A DNA stretch of 64,000 nt from Methylibium petroleiphilum PM1 (GTDB lineage Bacteria; Pseudomonadota; Gammaproteobacteria; Burkholderiales; Burkholderiaceae_C). Position 1 is the first letter of the stretch. The number at the start of each line of letters is the position of its first letter. Positions 7,312 through 15,869 of the stretch are shown piece after piece. A program made the translations under genes and the position numbers. The notes under the pieces were generated by a model, which was not told the origin of the DNA, ran no database searches, and saw only the letters and a program-made list of their open reading frames with translations. The stretch spans positions 930,001-994,000 of the forward strand of contig NC_008825.1 of NCBI RefSeq assembly GCF_000015725.1, in the 5' to 3' direction.

Positions 7312-10125
7312 TCAGGACACCAGCCGCAAGGTCCGCGCCGCGTTGATCGCCTGCACGCGACCGCTGACGCCGAGCTTGGAGTAGATGTTCTTCAGGTGGA
7401 ACTTGACGGTGTTCTCGGAGACGAACAGCCGCGAGGCGATCTCCTTGTTGGCCACGCCGTTGGCCAGGAACTGCAGCATCTCCTTCTCGCGCTCCGACAG
7501 CGGGTCGGTGAGGTGATGGCGGCCGCGCGGCTGGCCGAGGTCGGTGCCCGATGCGGCCAGCAGCAGCTCGATGAAGTCGCGGTCCGGGTCCGCCGGCGCC
7601 TGGCCATCGGCGGCGGACTGCAGGAAGTGCTGGTACTCCTCGCGCAGCATCGACACGATCGCGCGGCCCTCGTCGAGGAAGCAACGCACGTAGCGGCCCG
7701 GCCGCGCCAGCTGCAGCGCCTTGCGCAGGCTGCGATGGGCGCCGTTGGGCGAGCCCTTGTCGTGGAGCATCAGGGCTTCGAACACGTACAGCCGGATGTC
7801 GCGGTAGACGCGTCCGGTCTGGCGCGCACGCTCGCGCGCGATCAACTGCGAGGCCAGCGCGTGGTCGTGGTGGGCGATGGCGAGGCGGATGCGACCGAAG
7901 GCTTCGCCCTCCATGTCGTCGGCCATGTAGATCCACTGCGGGTTCAGCGGCGGACAGACCGGTGCGATGCGCTTGGCCAGTGCCGTGGCGCGGTCGAGCT
8001 CACCGGCCAGCACCGCGCGGCGCACGCGCTCCCAGTCGGCCAGCGAAACCAGCCGGTCGAGATGGCTGTCGTGGCCCATGCGCTCGAGCTCTTCGAGCAC
8101 TTCCTGCGCCTCGGCCGAGCGACCTCGGGCGTCGTGCATGCGCGAGATCGACACATAGGCCAGCGCGATGAAATCGAGCGTGACGCACTCGGAAATGCCG
8201 CGCTGGAACTGCGCGCACAGCGGCTCCAGCGCCGCCAGGTCGTTGGCCTCGTAGAGCGCCCAGATCTGCGCGGCGGCCATCACCGCCGGCGCGAACGACT
8301 TGTCGAGCGGTGCGTGCTGCGCCAGCATGTCGGCGCGGTAGCGCTCGATCGCCTCGTTCAGCTTGCCCTGCACGATCAGGCGCGCGCCGCTGACGGCCGT
8401 GGTGTAGCCCATCACGAAGGAGCCTGCGCCGCGTTCGCTGTGCGCGCGAGCCAGCATCAGCGACTTGCGTGCGCCCTCGAAGTCGCCGGCGGCGATGCGG
8501 CCGAAGCTCAGCACGTTGCACGCGGCGCCGAGCTCGAAGGCCGGGAAGCCGCTGACCTCCTGCTGGAGCACCTCGGGGCGATCGATGATGTCGAGTGCCG
8601 CGTGCAGGTCGTCCTCGAACAGCAGGCGGGCCATCGCCCGGCACAGGTCGGGACTGGTGGTCTGCAGGATGTCGCCGCAGCCGGCGTGCTGGTTCATCAG
8701 GTCCACCAGCGGCCGCAGCTTGGCGCGCCGGCGCAGGAACATCAGCGAGTAGGCCGCCTTGATCGCCAGCACCGGGCGGTTCGCCACGTGGTCGAACGGC
8801 AGCCGGTCATACCAGCGCTCGAGCGTGATCAGCTCGGCGTTGGAGATCAGCCGCGAAGACCACTCGCTCAGGATCGCTGCGGCGAGCGAGAAATTGCGGC
8901 AGGACAGCGCGTGGTAGATCGCCTCCTCGGGCAGGTGCTGCGCCAGGTACCAGCGCGCCGCGCGCTCGTGCACGCTGACCACCTCGAGTTCGGAGCTGCG
9001 GTGCAGGCTGTCGGCGAGGAAGCTCGAGAACAGGCCGTGGTACTTGAACCAGCGGTTGTCGGAGTCGAGCGCACGGACGAACAGGCCGGAGCGCTCGAGC
9101 TGCTCCAGGATGTCCTGCGCGTCGTCGAAGCCGGTCACGGCCGCGCACAGCGGCGCCGACAGGCGCCGCAGCAGCGAGGTCTTGAACAGGAACTCCTGGA
9201 TGCGCGGCGACTGCAGCGTGACCACGTTGTCGGTCAGGTACTCGGCCAGCTCGCGCGGGCCATGGTCCTCGGGATCGACCAGCGAGGTGCGCACCTCCGG
9301 GCTGCCGAGGCCGAGACGGAACAGCTGCAGGCCGGCCGGCCAGCCCTCGGTGCGCCGGTAGATCGCGCCCACTTCCTCGGCGCTGACCCGCAGGTCCTTC
9401 GACTCGGCGAAGAACTGCGTCACTTCGCCGGGCGTGAAGCGCAGGTCGTCGGCGCGCAGCACCGTCGCCATGCGGTTGACCAGCAGCGTCGCCAGCCCGA
9501 TCTCCGGCAGCGAGCGCGAACCGATGAAGACGTGCGCATGGGCCGGCAGGCGCGACAGCAGGAAGCGGAAGAAGCGCAGGATGGCGTCGTTGCGCAGCGC
9601 CTGGAATTCGTCGAGGAAGATCGACGCGTGGGTCTCCATGCCCGACAGGCTGTCGAGCATCCAGTTCGCCAGGTCGGGTGGCGCGTCCCCGACCCAGGCC
9701 GCGTCGGCCTCCGGATGCGCGGCGCCGCCGCGCATCAGCCCCACCAACGCGCGCATGTGCGACTCGAAGCGGCGCGGGTCGTTGTCGGCGTCGTCGAGCG
9801 TGAGCCAGGCGGTGCGCCAGCCGCGCGCCTCGTGCGCGGTCTTGATCTGCTGCAGCGTGGTCGACTTGCCATGCCCGGCCGGGCCCTGCAGCACCGTGAC
9901 GCGCAGGCTGTTGTCCTGCAGCACGCGGTCGAGGATGACGCGGCGACGCACGGCGCCGGGGTAGATCGGCGGGGCGAACAGCTTGTGGGTGCTGACCTCC
10001 ATCGACGCCGGCGAAGGGCCGGACGAAGGCTTCTCCGTGCCCGGTGGCGCCGCGACCACCGGGGCGGGGATGTCGGCGGGCTTCGAACGGCGGAGGCCGG
10101 CGTCGGAGTGACCGGTTTTCGACAT
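7312..10125 (-). CDS. LAL-type (MalT-like) LuxR-family ATPase regulator, copy 1
   Basis: A 937-residue regulator. It has an N-terminal STAND-type NTPase (Walker A GPAGHGKST at 81-89, Walker B-like FLDEF), a long helical repeat region, and a C-terminal LuxR/NarL HTH (SEREKEM..NKEIASRLFVSENTVKFHLKNI). It is about 60-70 percent identical by eye to the second regulator at 15870-18671 and their recognition helices are identical, so both should bind the same site. A dyad CTACCC-N4-GGGTGG lies in the gap in front of its start and the divergent hydratase gene. LAL proteins are usually inducer- and ATP-dependent activators; the ligand here is unknown. Confidence 0.92.
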   Translation of the reverse strand: MSKTGHSDAGLRRSKPADIPAPVVAAPPGTEKPSSGPSPASMEVSTHKLFAPPIYPGAVRRRVILDRVLQDNSLRVTVLQGPAGHGKSTTLQQIKTAHEARGWRTAWLTLDDADNDPRRFESHMRALVGLMRGGAAHPEADAAWVGDAPPDLANWMLDSLSGMETHASIFLDEFQALRNDAILRFFRFLLSRLPAHAHVFIGSRSLPEIGLATLLVNRMATVLRADDLRFTPGEVTQFFAESKDLRVSAEEVGAIYRRTEGWPAGLQLFRLGLGSPEVRTSLVDPEDHGPRELAEYLTDNVVTLQSPRIQEFLFKTSLLRRLSAPLCAAVTGFDDAQDILEQLERSGLFVRALDSDNRWFKYHGLFSSFLADSLHRSSELEVVSVHERAARWYLAQHLPEEAIYHALSCRNFSLAAAILSEWSSRLISNAELITLERWYDRLPFDHVANRPVLAIKAAYSLMFLRRRAKLRPLVDLMNQHAGCGDILQTTSPDLCRAMARLLFEDDLHAALDIIDRPEVLQQEVSGFPAFELGAACNVLSFGRIAAGDFEGARKSLMLARAHSERGAGSFVMGYTTAVSGARLIVQGKLNEAIERYRADMLAQHAPLDKSFAPAVMAAAQIWALYEANDLAALEPLCAQFQRGISECVTLDFIALAYVSISRMHDARGRSAEAQEVLEELERMGHDSHLDRLVSLADWERVRRAVLAGELDRATALAKRIAPVCPPLNPQWIYMADDMEGEAFGRIRLAIAHHDHALASQLIARERARQTGRVYRDIRLYVFEALMLHDKGSPNGAHRSLRKALQLARPGRYVRCFLDEGRAIVSMLREEYQHFLQSAADGQAPADPDRDFIELLLAASGTDLGQPRGRHHLTDPLSEREKEMLQFLANGVANKEIASRLFVSENTVKFHLKNIYSKLGVSGRVQAINAARTLRLVS

Positions 10126-10290
10126 GGGCGACAGTGCCGGGCGGGCCGGCAGAGGGATACAACGAGGTGGATTGTTCGGTCCGACCCGGTACGAGCGCCA
10201 GCGGACTTCTACCGAGAGCCAGGGTAAACGCGAGACCGAATTGCCGGGGCCATGGGTCCGTGGGGCGCGTCACGCACCGAAACGACACAA

Positions 10291-10306
10291 CTACCCTTCC
10301 GGGTGG
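10291..10306. promoter_or_regulatory. Putative LAL operator, site 1 (CTACCC-TTCC-GGGTGG)
   Basis: A 6-4-6 dyad in the 349-base gap between the divergent LAL regulator (starts 10125) and enoyl-CoA hydratase (starts about 10475). The same element occurs in front of the second LAL gene and, in tandem, in front of the PQQ dehydrogenase gene. Nothing else recognisable was seen in this gap (no tRNA, no convincing small gene). Confidence 0.6.
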
Positions 10307-10474
10307 GAGTGCGAAGGACCTTCCAGCGTCCAATTCCTGCAGGCGGCCGATGCCCTTGCAGAGGCCACCGCGTGGAGGGCAAGCAAGCCCCTGCGTCGCG
10401 GGCCCGACATCGGGCCCGATCGCGGATCGACGATGGATGCGTATGTCGGCTCAGTTTCTTCCCGTTCAACCCTC

Positions 10475-11248
10475 ATGAAGGGCCTGCTCGTCAGCCGCGA
10501 CGGGGGTCTGGTGCGTCTGCGCCTCGACCGACCGGAGGCGCTCAATGCGCTCGATGTCGATCTGGCCCAGGCGCTGCTCGCCGCCTGCCGTGATCTCGCC
10601 GACGACGCGTCGGTGCGTGCCGTGCTGCTCAGCGGTTCGGGCCGCGCCTTCGCCGCTGGCGGTGATCTCTCGCAGATGCGCGCCGCGCCGGTGGCGGCGG
10701 CCGACAGCCTGATCACGCCGATGCACCAGGCGCTGCGTCTGTTGGGGAGCATCGATGCGCCGGTGCTGGTCGCGCTGCATGGCGCAGTGGCCGGCGCCGG
10801 CCTCAGCCTGGCGGCCGCGGCCGATCTGGCCATCGCCGCCGAGGGCACGAAGTTCAACCTGGCCTACATCAACATCGCGACCAGTTGCGACCTCGGCGCC
10901 TCGTGGTCGCTGCCGCGACTGGTGGGCTTGCGCCGCGCGCTCGAGATCGCGCTGCTGGGCGAAAGTTTCGATGCGCGCAAGGCGCTGGAGATCGGGCTCG
11001 TCAACCGCGTGGTCGCCGCCGACGCGCTGGAGGCCGAGGCCGAGGCGCTGGCGCAGCGGCTGGCACGCGGCCCGACGCTCGCTTATGGCCACATGCGCCG
11101 TCTGATGCGCGCCAGCTTCGAGCGAAGTTTCACCGAGCAGCTCGATGCCGAGCGCGATGCCTTTCTCGCCAGCGCCGCGACCGCCGATTTCGGCGAAGGC
11201 CTGGCGGCCTTCTTCGATCGGCGTCCGGCCCGTTTCCAGGGCCACTGA
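10475..11248 (+). CDS. Enoyl-CoA hydratase/isomerase (crotonase) family protein
   Basis: A 257-residue crotonase. N-terminal strand LVRLRLDRPEALNALD, the oxyanion-hole segments SGRAFAAGGDLSQM and LHGAVAGAGLSLAAAADLAIA, and the C-terminal FGEGLAAFFDRRPARF are all typical. At the positions of the two catalytic glutamates of rat crotonase I see no clear Glu pair (SCDLGASWSLPRLVG), so isomerase or another crotonase activity is possible. An in-frame ATG at 10433 would add 14 residues; neither start has a strong RBS, and 10475 matches the usual family N-terminus. It heads a run with the acyl-CoA synthetase gene 32 bases downstream. Confidence 0.85.
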   Translation: MKGLLVSRDGGLVRLRLDRPEALNALDVDLAQALLAACRDLADDASVRAVLLSGSGRAFAAGGDLSQMRAAPVAAADSLITPMHQALRLLGSIDAPVLVALHGAVAGAGLSLAAAADLAIAAEGTKFNLAYINIATSCDLGASWSLPRLVGLRRALEIALLGESFDARKALEIGLVNRVVAADALEAEAEALAQRLARGPTLAYGHMRRLMRASFERSFTEQLDAERDAFLASAATADFGEGLAAFFDRRPARFQGH

Positions 11249-11280
11249 GCGCCGCTCTTGTTCTTCTTTCTATCCAGGCC

Positions 11281-12843
11281 ATGAACATCCTCGACAGCGT
11301 TGCGCGTCAGACCCTGGGCGACCTGCTGCGCCGCACCCGCCAGCGCCATCCGAACAAGCTCGCCATCCGTTGCGGCGACACCGCGTGGACCTACGTACAG
11401 TTCGACCACGTCTGCAATCGCCTGGCCACAGGCCTGGCGGCGCAGAGCATCGCCAGCGGTGATCGGGTCGCGGTGCTGGCGCGCAATTCGCACGCCTTCG
11501 CGGCGCTGCGCTTCGCGGTGGCGCGGCTCGGCGCGGTGCTGGTGCCGATCAACTTCATGCTCAGCGCCGACGAGGCGCGCTACATCCTCGAACACTCGGG
11601 CGCGAAGCTGCTTTGCACCGACAGCGGCCTCACCGAACTGGCGCGCAAGGCCAGCGCCGGGACCGCCGTCGAGCGCCTCGTGTGGCTGCCCGGCGAGGAT
11701 CCCAGCGAGCCGGCCGCGGGCCTCACGCGCTTCGAGGACCTGCTCGAGTTCGGCGACCGCGTGCCCAGCCCGGTGCTGCACGGCGGCATGCTGGCGCAGA
11801 TCGTCTACACCAGCGGCACCGAGTCGCGGCCCAAGGGCGCGATGCTGACGCACGACGCGGTGATCGCCGAGTACGTGAGTTGCATCGTCGATGCCGAGAT
11901 CAGCGAGTCCGACCTGATCCTGCACGCCTTGCCGCTCTACCACTGCGCGCAGCTCGATGTCTTCCTGGGCCCGGCGATCTACATCGGCGCGACGAACGTC
12001 ATCACCGGCAAGCCGACCGCCGACAACCTGCTCGCGCTGATGGCACGTGACGGGATCACGTCCTTCTTCGCGCCGCCCACCGTGTGGATCTCGCTGCTGC
12101 GCGCGCCGCAGTTCGACACCACCGACCTGTCGGCCTTGCGCAAGGGCTATTACGGTGCGTCGATCATGCCGGTGGAGGTGCTGAAGGAGATGCAGCGGCG
12201 CCTGCCGAAGGTGCGGTTGTGGAACCTGTACGGACAGACCGAGATCGCGCCCGTGGCCACCGTGCTCAAGCCGGAGGACCAGCTGCGCAAGGCCGGCTCG
12301 GCGGGGCGTGCGACGCTCAACGTCGAGACGCGCGTGGTCGACGACGCCATGCGCGATGTGGCGGTCGGCGAGATCGGCGAGATCGTGCACCGCTCGCCGC
12401 AGCTGCTGAGCGGCTACTTCCGCGACGAGGAGCGCACCCGGGCGGCCTTCGAGGGCGGCTGGTTCCACAGCGGCGATCTCGGCGTGCTCGATGCCGAGGG
12501 CTACCTGACCGTCGTCGATCGCAAGAAGGACATGATCAAGACCGGCGGCGAGAACGTCGCCAGCCGCGAGGTCGAGGAAACGATCTACGCGCTCGAGGGC
12601 GTGTCGGAGGTGGCCGTGATCGGCCTGCCGCACCCGGTGTGGATCGAGGCCGTGACGGCCGTCATCGTGCCCAAGGCCGGCCATGCGCTGACCGAGGCGG
12701 CGGTGATCGCCTTCTGCGACCAGCGCCTCGCGCGCTTCAAGATTCCCAAGACGGTGATCCTCACCGACGCGTTGCCGAAGAACCCGAGCGGCAAGCTGCT
12801 CAAGCGCGAGCTGCGGCTGCGCTACCAGACCCCGGCGACCTGA
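11281..12843 (+). CDS. AMP-forming acyl-CoA synthetase/ligase
   Basis: A 520-residue ANL-superfamily enzyme. The P-loop-like motif YTSGTESRPKGAML, the LYGQTEIAP motif, the YFRDEERT..GGWFHSGDLG block with the adenine/ribose-binding Asp, and the C-terminal PKNPSGKLLKREL with the catalytic Lys are all present. It activates a carboxylic acid to its CoA thioester using ATP. Placed between the hydratase and a Baeyer-Villiger-type monooxygenase, it would activate the acid released by ester cleavage. Chain-length specificity cannot be judged. Confidence 0.9.
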   Translation: MNILDSVARQTLGDLLRRTRQRHPNKLAIRCGDTAWTYVQFDHVCNRLATGLAAQSIASGDRVAVLARNSHAFAALRFAVARLGAVLVPINFMLSADEARYILEHSGAKLLCTDSGLTELARKASAGTAVERLVWLPGEDPSEPAAGLTRFEDLLEFGDRVPSPVLHGGMLAQIVYTSGTESRPKGAMLTHDAVIAEYVSCIVDAEISESDLILHALPLYHCAQLDVFLGPAIYIGATNVITGKPTADNLLALMARDGITSFFAPPTVWISLLRAPQFDTTDLSALRKGYYGASIMPVEVLKEMQRRLPKVRLWNLYGQTEIAPVATVLKPEDQLRKAGSAGRATLNVETRVVDDAMRDVAVGEIGEIVHRSPQLLSGYFRDEERTRAAFEGGWFHSGDLGVLDAEGYLTVVDRKKDMIKTGGENVASREVEETIYALEGVSEVAVIGLPHPVWIEAVTAVIVPKAGHALTEAAVIAFCDQRLARFKIPKTVILTDALPKNPSGKLLKRELRLRYQTPAT

Positions 12844-12947
12844 GCGCCCAAGCCTGCGGCCCGCGATCCGCAGCGAGCGCGGGCCACCCCATCCTTGAAC
12901 CATGAACTTCGGTCCGAACGGGGCCGAGACAATTCGGAGAAGAAGCA

Positions 12948-14423
12948 ATGAAGGTCTACAACGTCGCGATCCTGGGCACCGGCTTCGGAGGGCTCTGCAT
13001 GGCCCTGCGCCTGCGCGAGCAGGGTGAGAACGATTTCTTGCTGCTCGAGAAGGCCTCTGGCGTCGGCGGCACCTGGCGCGACAACACCTACCCCGGCGCG
13101 GCCTGCGACGTGAAGTCGCATCTCTACTGGCTGTCGTTCACCGAGCGGCCCGAGTGGACCAAGACCTACTGCGACCAGCCCGAGATTCTGCACAACATCG
13201 AGCTGCTGGCCGAGAAGAGCGGCCTCAAGCCGCAGATCCGCTTCAACACCGAGGTGATTGATGCGACCTGGGACGAGTCCCAGCTGCTGTGGCGCATCCG
13301 CACCGCGAACAACGAGACCGTGCTCGCGCGCAACTTCGTGCCGGCCTGGGGCCAGCTCAACCGGCCGAGTTTCGCCGGCATTGCGGGCCGTGAGCGCTTC
13401 CAGGGGGCGCAGTTCCATTCGGCGGGCTGGCGGCACGACGTGCCGCTCGCCGGCAAGCGCATCGCCTGCATCGGCGTGGGTCCGAGTGCGGCGCAGTTCA
13501 TCCCCGAACTGGCACGCCAGGCCGGGCACCTGACGGTGTTCCAACGCTCGCCGAACTACGTGGTGCCGCGCCTCGATCGACCCTACACCGACGACGAGCA
13601 GCGCATCTTCCACGCTGTGCCGGCCACGCGCGACGCCAGCCGGGCGGCGATCTTCGCCGACCACGAGAGCTGGTACGACGCGATGCGCCTGGACACGCCG
13701 AAGGCGGCCGAGTTCACCGCGATGGCGCGCGCCCAGCTGGAGTCGCAGGTGGCGGACCCGGTGCTGCGCGAGAAGCTGTGGCCCACCTATCCCATCGGCT
13801 GCAAGCGCATCATCATCGCCGACGACTATTACCCGGCCCTGGTGCGCCCCAACGTGACGCTCGAGACCACCGCGATCTCGGGCATCGAGGAGCAGGGCAT
13901 CCGCACCAAGGACGGCACGCTGCACGAGTTCGACGTCATCGTGTTCGGCACCGGCTTCGAGACCGAGACGCTGCTCGGTGTGTCGGACATCAAGGGCCGC
14001 GGCGGCAAGTCGCTGCGCGAGACCTGGAAGCCGGTGCCCGAGGCCTACCTCGGCATCACCGTCAGCGGCTTCCCGAACCTCTACGTGCTGTACGGCCCCA
14101 ACACCAACCTCGGCCACAACTCCATCCTCAACATGATCGAGGCCCAGGTCGACTACACGGTGCGCGCGCTGCAGGCGGCCAAGGCGCACGGCGTGGCGGC
14201 ACTCGACGTCAAGCCGGCGGTGATGGCCGAGTTCAACCGCCAGCTGCAGAAGGACCTGCAGGGCACGTCATGGGCGGGCTCCTGCACCAGCTGGTACAAG
14301 CACGCCGACGGCCGCATCAGCAACAACTGGTCGGGCAACGTCATCGACTACCGCAAGGCCACCGCGAACTTCCGGATCGAAGAGTACGACCAGCTCCGCC
14401 AGGCCGAGACGGCCAGCGCCTGA
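12948..14423 (+). CDS. Flavin-dependent monooxygenase, Baeyer-Villiger type (copy 1)
   Basis: A 491-residue class B flavoprotein. The N-terminal FAD Rossmann motif is GTGFGG (about 10-15), followed by SGVGGTWRDNTYPGAACD; the BVMO fingerprint FxGxxxHxxxW appears as FQGAQFHSAGW (151-161), ending in Arg where most BVMOs have Pro or Asp; the NADPH Rossmann motif is GVGPSA (176-181). It is shorter than cyclohexanone monooxygenase and resembles the 4-hydroxyacetophenone-type and related groups. It should insert oxygen next to a ketone to give an ester; the hydrolase encoded immediately downstream could cleave that product. The fingerprint deviation leaves N-hydroxylase activity as an alternative. 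Confidence 0.85.
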   Translation: MKVYNVAILGTGFGGLCMALRLREQGENDFLLLEKASGVGGTWRDNTYPGAACDVKSHLYWLSFTERPEWTKTYCDQPEILHNIELLAEKSGLKPQIRFNTEVIDATWDESQLLWRIRTANNETVLARNFVPAWGQLNRPSFAGIAGRERFQGAQFHSAGWRHDVPLAGKRIACIGVGPSAAQFIPELARQAGHLTVFQRSPNYVVPRLDRPYTDDEQRIFHAVPATRDASRAAIFADHESWYDAMRLDTPKAAEFTAMARAQLESQVADPVLREKLWPTYPIGCKRIIIADDYYPALVRPNVTLETTAISGIEEQGIRTKDGTLHEFDVIVFGTGFETETLLGVSDIKGRGGKSLRETWKPVPEAYLGITVSGFPNLYVLYGPNTNLGHNSILNMIEAQVDYTVRALQAAKAHGVAALDVKPAVMAEFNRQLQKDLQGTSWAGSCTSWYKHADGRISNNWSGNVIDYRKATANFRIEEYDQLRQAETASA

Positions 14424-14473
14424 TCCGGTCGAGCGCGCGTCGGAGAGCGCGAACCACACGAGGAGGCGGCCCG

Positions 14474-15526
14474 ATGGTCGACAACGAGTACTACTCGCAG
14501 GCCGTGCACGGCCCTTACGAGAGCTTCAACATCGGCGACCTGGTGCTGGAGGAGGGCGGCACGATCCGCAACTGCCAGATCGCCTACGCCAGCTTCGGCA
14601 CGTTGTCGGCGGCGAAGGACAACGCGATCCTGGTGCCCACCTGGTTCTCGGGCACCAGCAAGATCATGGAGCAGGCCTACATCGGCCCGGGGCGCGCGCT
14701 CGACCCCGAGAAGTACTTCATCGTCGTCGCCAACCAGATCGGCAACGGCCTGTCGACCTCACCGCACAACACCGCGTGGCCGCTCGGCATGGCGAACTTT
14801 CCCAAGGTCCGCATCGGCGACGACGTGGTCGCGCAGCAGCGGCTGCTGAAAGGCAGGTTCGGCATCGAGACGCTGGCGCTGGTGGTGGGCGGTTCGATGG
14901 GCGCGCAGCAGACCTACGAGTGGGCGGTGCGCTTCCCCGACGCGGTGAAGCGCGCCGCGCCGATCGCCGGTACCGCGAAGAACACGCCGCACGACTTCCT
15001 GTATGCGCAGTCTTTGTGCGACGCCATCACCTCCGACCCGGCCTGGGCCGGTGGCTGGTACCGCGAGCCGCACGCGGTGCGCGAGGGCCTGCGCCGGCAC
15101 TCGCGGCTGTGGGCGGTGATGGGCTTCAGCACCGAGTTCTACAAGCAGGAGCTGTGGCGGCCGTTCGGCTTCTCGTCGGTCGACGACCTGATGCTGAACT
15201 TCCTGGACGCCACCTTCCTGCCGATGGACCCGAACGACCTGCTGTGCATGGCCTGGAAGTGGCAGCGCGGCGACGTGAGCCGGCACACCGGCGGCGACCT
15301 CGCGAAGGCGCTGGCGCGCATCACGGCGAAGACGGTGGTGATGCCGATCAGCACCGACATGTTCTTCCCGCCGGCCGACTGCGCGGCCGAGCAGCGGCTG
15401 ATCCCGAAGGGCGAGCTGAAGGTGATCGACAGCCTGTGGGGCCACATCGCGCTGTTCGGGCTGGATGCGGGCTACATCGAGCAGGTCGATCGGGCGCTGA
15501 AGCAGTTGCTCGACACGCCGGCCTGA
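14474..15526 (+). CDS. Alpha/beta-hydrolase, homoserine O-acetyltransferase (MetX)-like
   Basis: A 350-residue protein of the MetX-like alpha/beta-hydrolase family. The nucleophile elbow is GGSMGAQQ with Ser141; DMFFPP and GHIALFG near the C-terminus provide the likely Asp and His. The N-terminal block (FGTLSAAKDNAILVPTWFSG) also follows this family, but the gene sits 50 bases behind a BVMO-type gene with GAGGAGG as RBS and no methionine genes are near. A role as esterase acting on the monooxygenase product is therefore more plausible than homoserine acetylation. The second part is inference. Confidence 0.8.
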   Translation: MVDNEYYSQAVHGPYESFNIGDLVLEEGGTIRNCQIAYASFGTLSAAKDNAILVPTWFSGTSKIMEQAYIGPGRALDPEKYFIVVANQIGNGLSTSPHNTAWPLGMANFPKVRIGDDVVAQQRLLKGRFGIETLALVVGGSMGAQQTYEWAVRFPDAVKRAAPIAGTAKNTPHDFLYAQSLCDAITSDPAWAGGWYREPHAVREGLRRHSRLWAVMGFSTEFYKQELWRPFGFSSVDDLMLNFLDATFLPMDPNDLLCMAWKWQRGDVSRHTGGDLAKALARITAKTVVMPISTDMFFPPADCAAEQRLIPKGELKVIDSLWGHIALFGLDAGYIEQVDRALKQLLDTPA

Positions 15527-15541
15527 GGCTGCTACCGCACT

Positions 15542-15650
15542 GCTGACCAGGGCGCCGGGTGAACGGCTCCGTTCGTGTCCCCCGTGCCGGGCTTGCGCCC
15601 GGCCCTCCTCCTTTACCTCACTTTGCCATTCACCCGACACCCTGGTCAGC
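15542..15650. repeat. Long-range inverted repeat with internal hairpin
   Basis: A 22-base segment at 15542-15563 is matched by its reverse complement at 15629-15650 with two mismatches. Inside lies a perfect 7-bp stem with a 4-base loop (GCCGGGC-TTGC-GCCCGGC, 15586-15603). It sits just after the MetX-like gene, between convergent genes, and may act as a bidirectional transcription barrier. There is no T run. Confidence 0.65.
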
Positions 15651-15787
15651 ACCTACCACCGGGACATGCGAAGGTCTTTCACCCCCCGCGTAGCACGATG
15701 CATCGAAGCGCCGTGACGGGCCGCTGTGTGGAGTGAGGTTAAGGAGGAGGGGGCGGCCGATCAGGTCGACGCCGGGGGACACGAACG
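15570..15787. repeat. Inverted pair of a 52-55 base intergenic element
   Basis: Copy A (15570-15621) begins CGTTCGTGTCCCCCG and ends in CCCTCCTCCTTTACCTCAC. Copy B (15733-15787) is the same element on the other strand, with identical outer 15 bases and an outer 19-base end differing at one base, but a diverged middle. Conserved ends with a variable core look like a small repeated or mobile intergenic element. The two copies fill most of the 343-base gap between convergent genes, where I see no gene. Confidence 0.6.
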
Positions 15788-15869
15788 CAACACAGCGGCC
15801 CGGCGCGGTGCCCGCCCCACCGCTGCGCAGGCCGCTTTCCAGCGAAGTAACGAAGCAAGGATCGTCGGT

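Noticed and set aside
10433-11248. Upstream ATG for the crotonase-family gene
   Set aside because: It adds 14 residues not matching the family N-terminus and has no better RBS; kept only as an alternative.
12858-12885. Inverted repeat GGCCCGCG...CGCGGGCC after the acyl-CoA synthetase gene as a terminator
   Set aside because: Loop of 12 bases, no T tract, and the BVMO gene follows in the same direction, so read-through is likely.
14474-15526. Annotation as homoserine O-acetyltransferase (metX)
   Set aside because: Fold and family fit, but the operon context is a BVMO and acyl-CoA genes with no methionine pathway genes, so a hydrolase call is safer.
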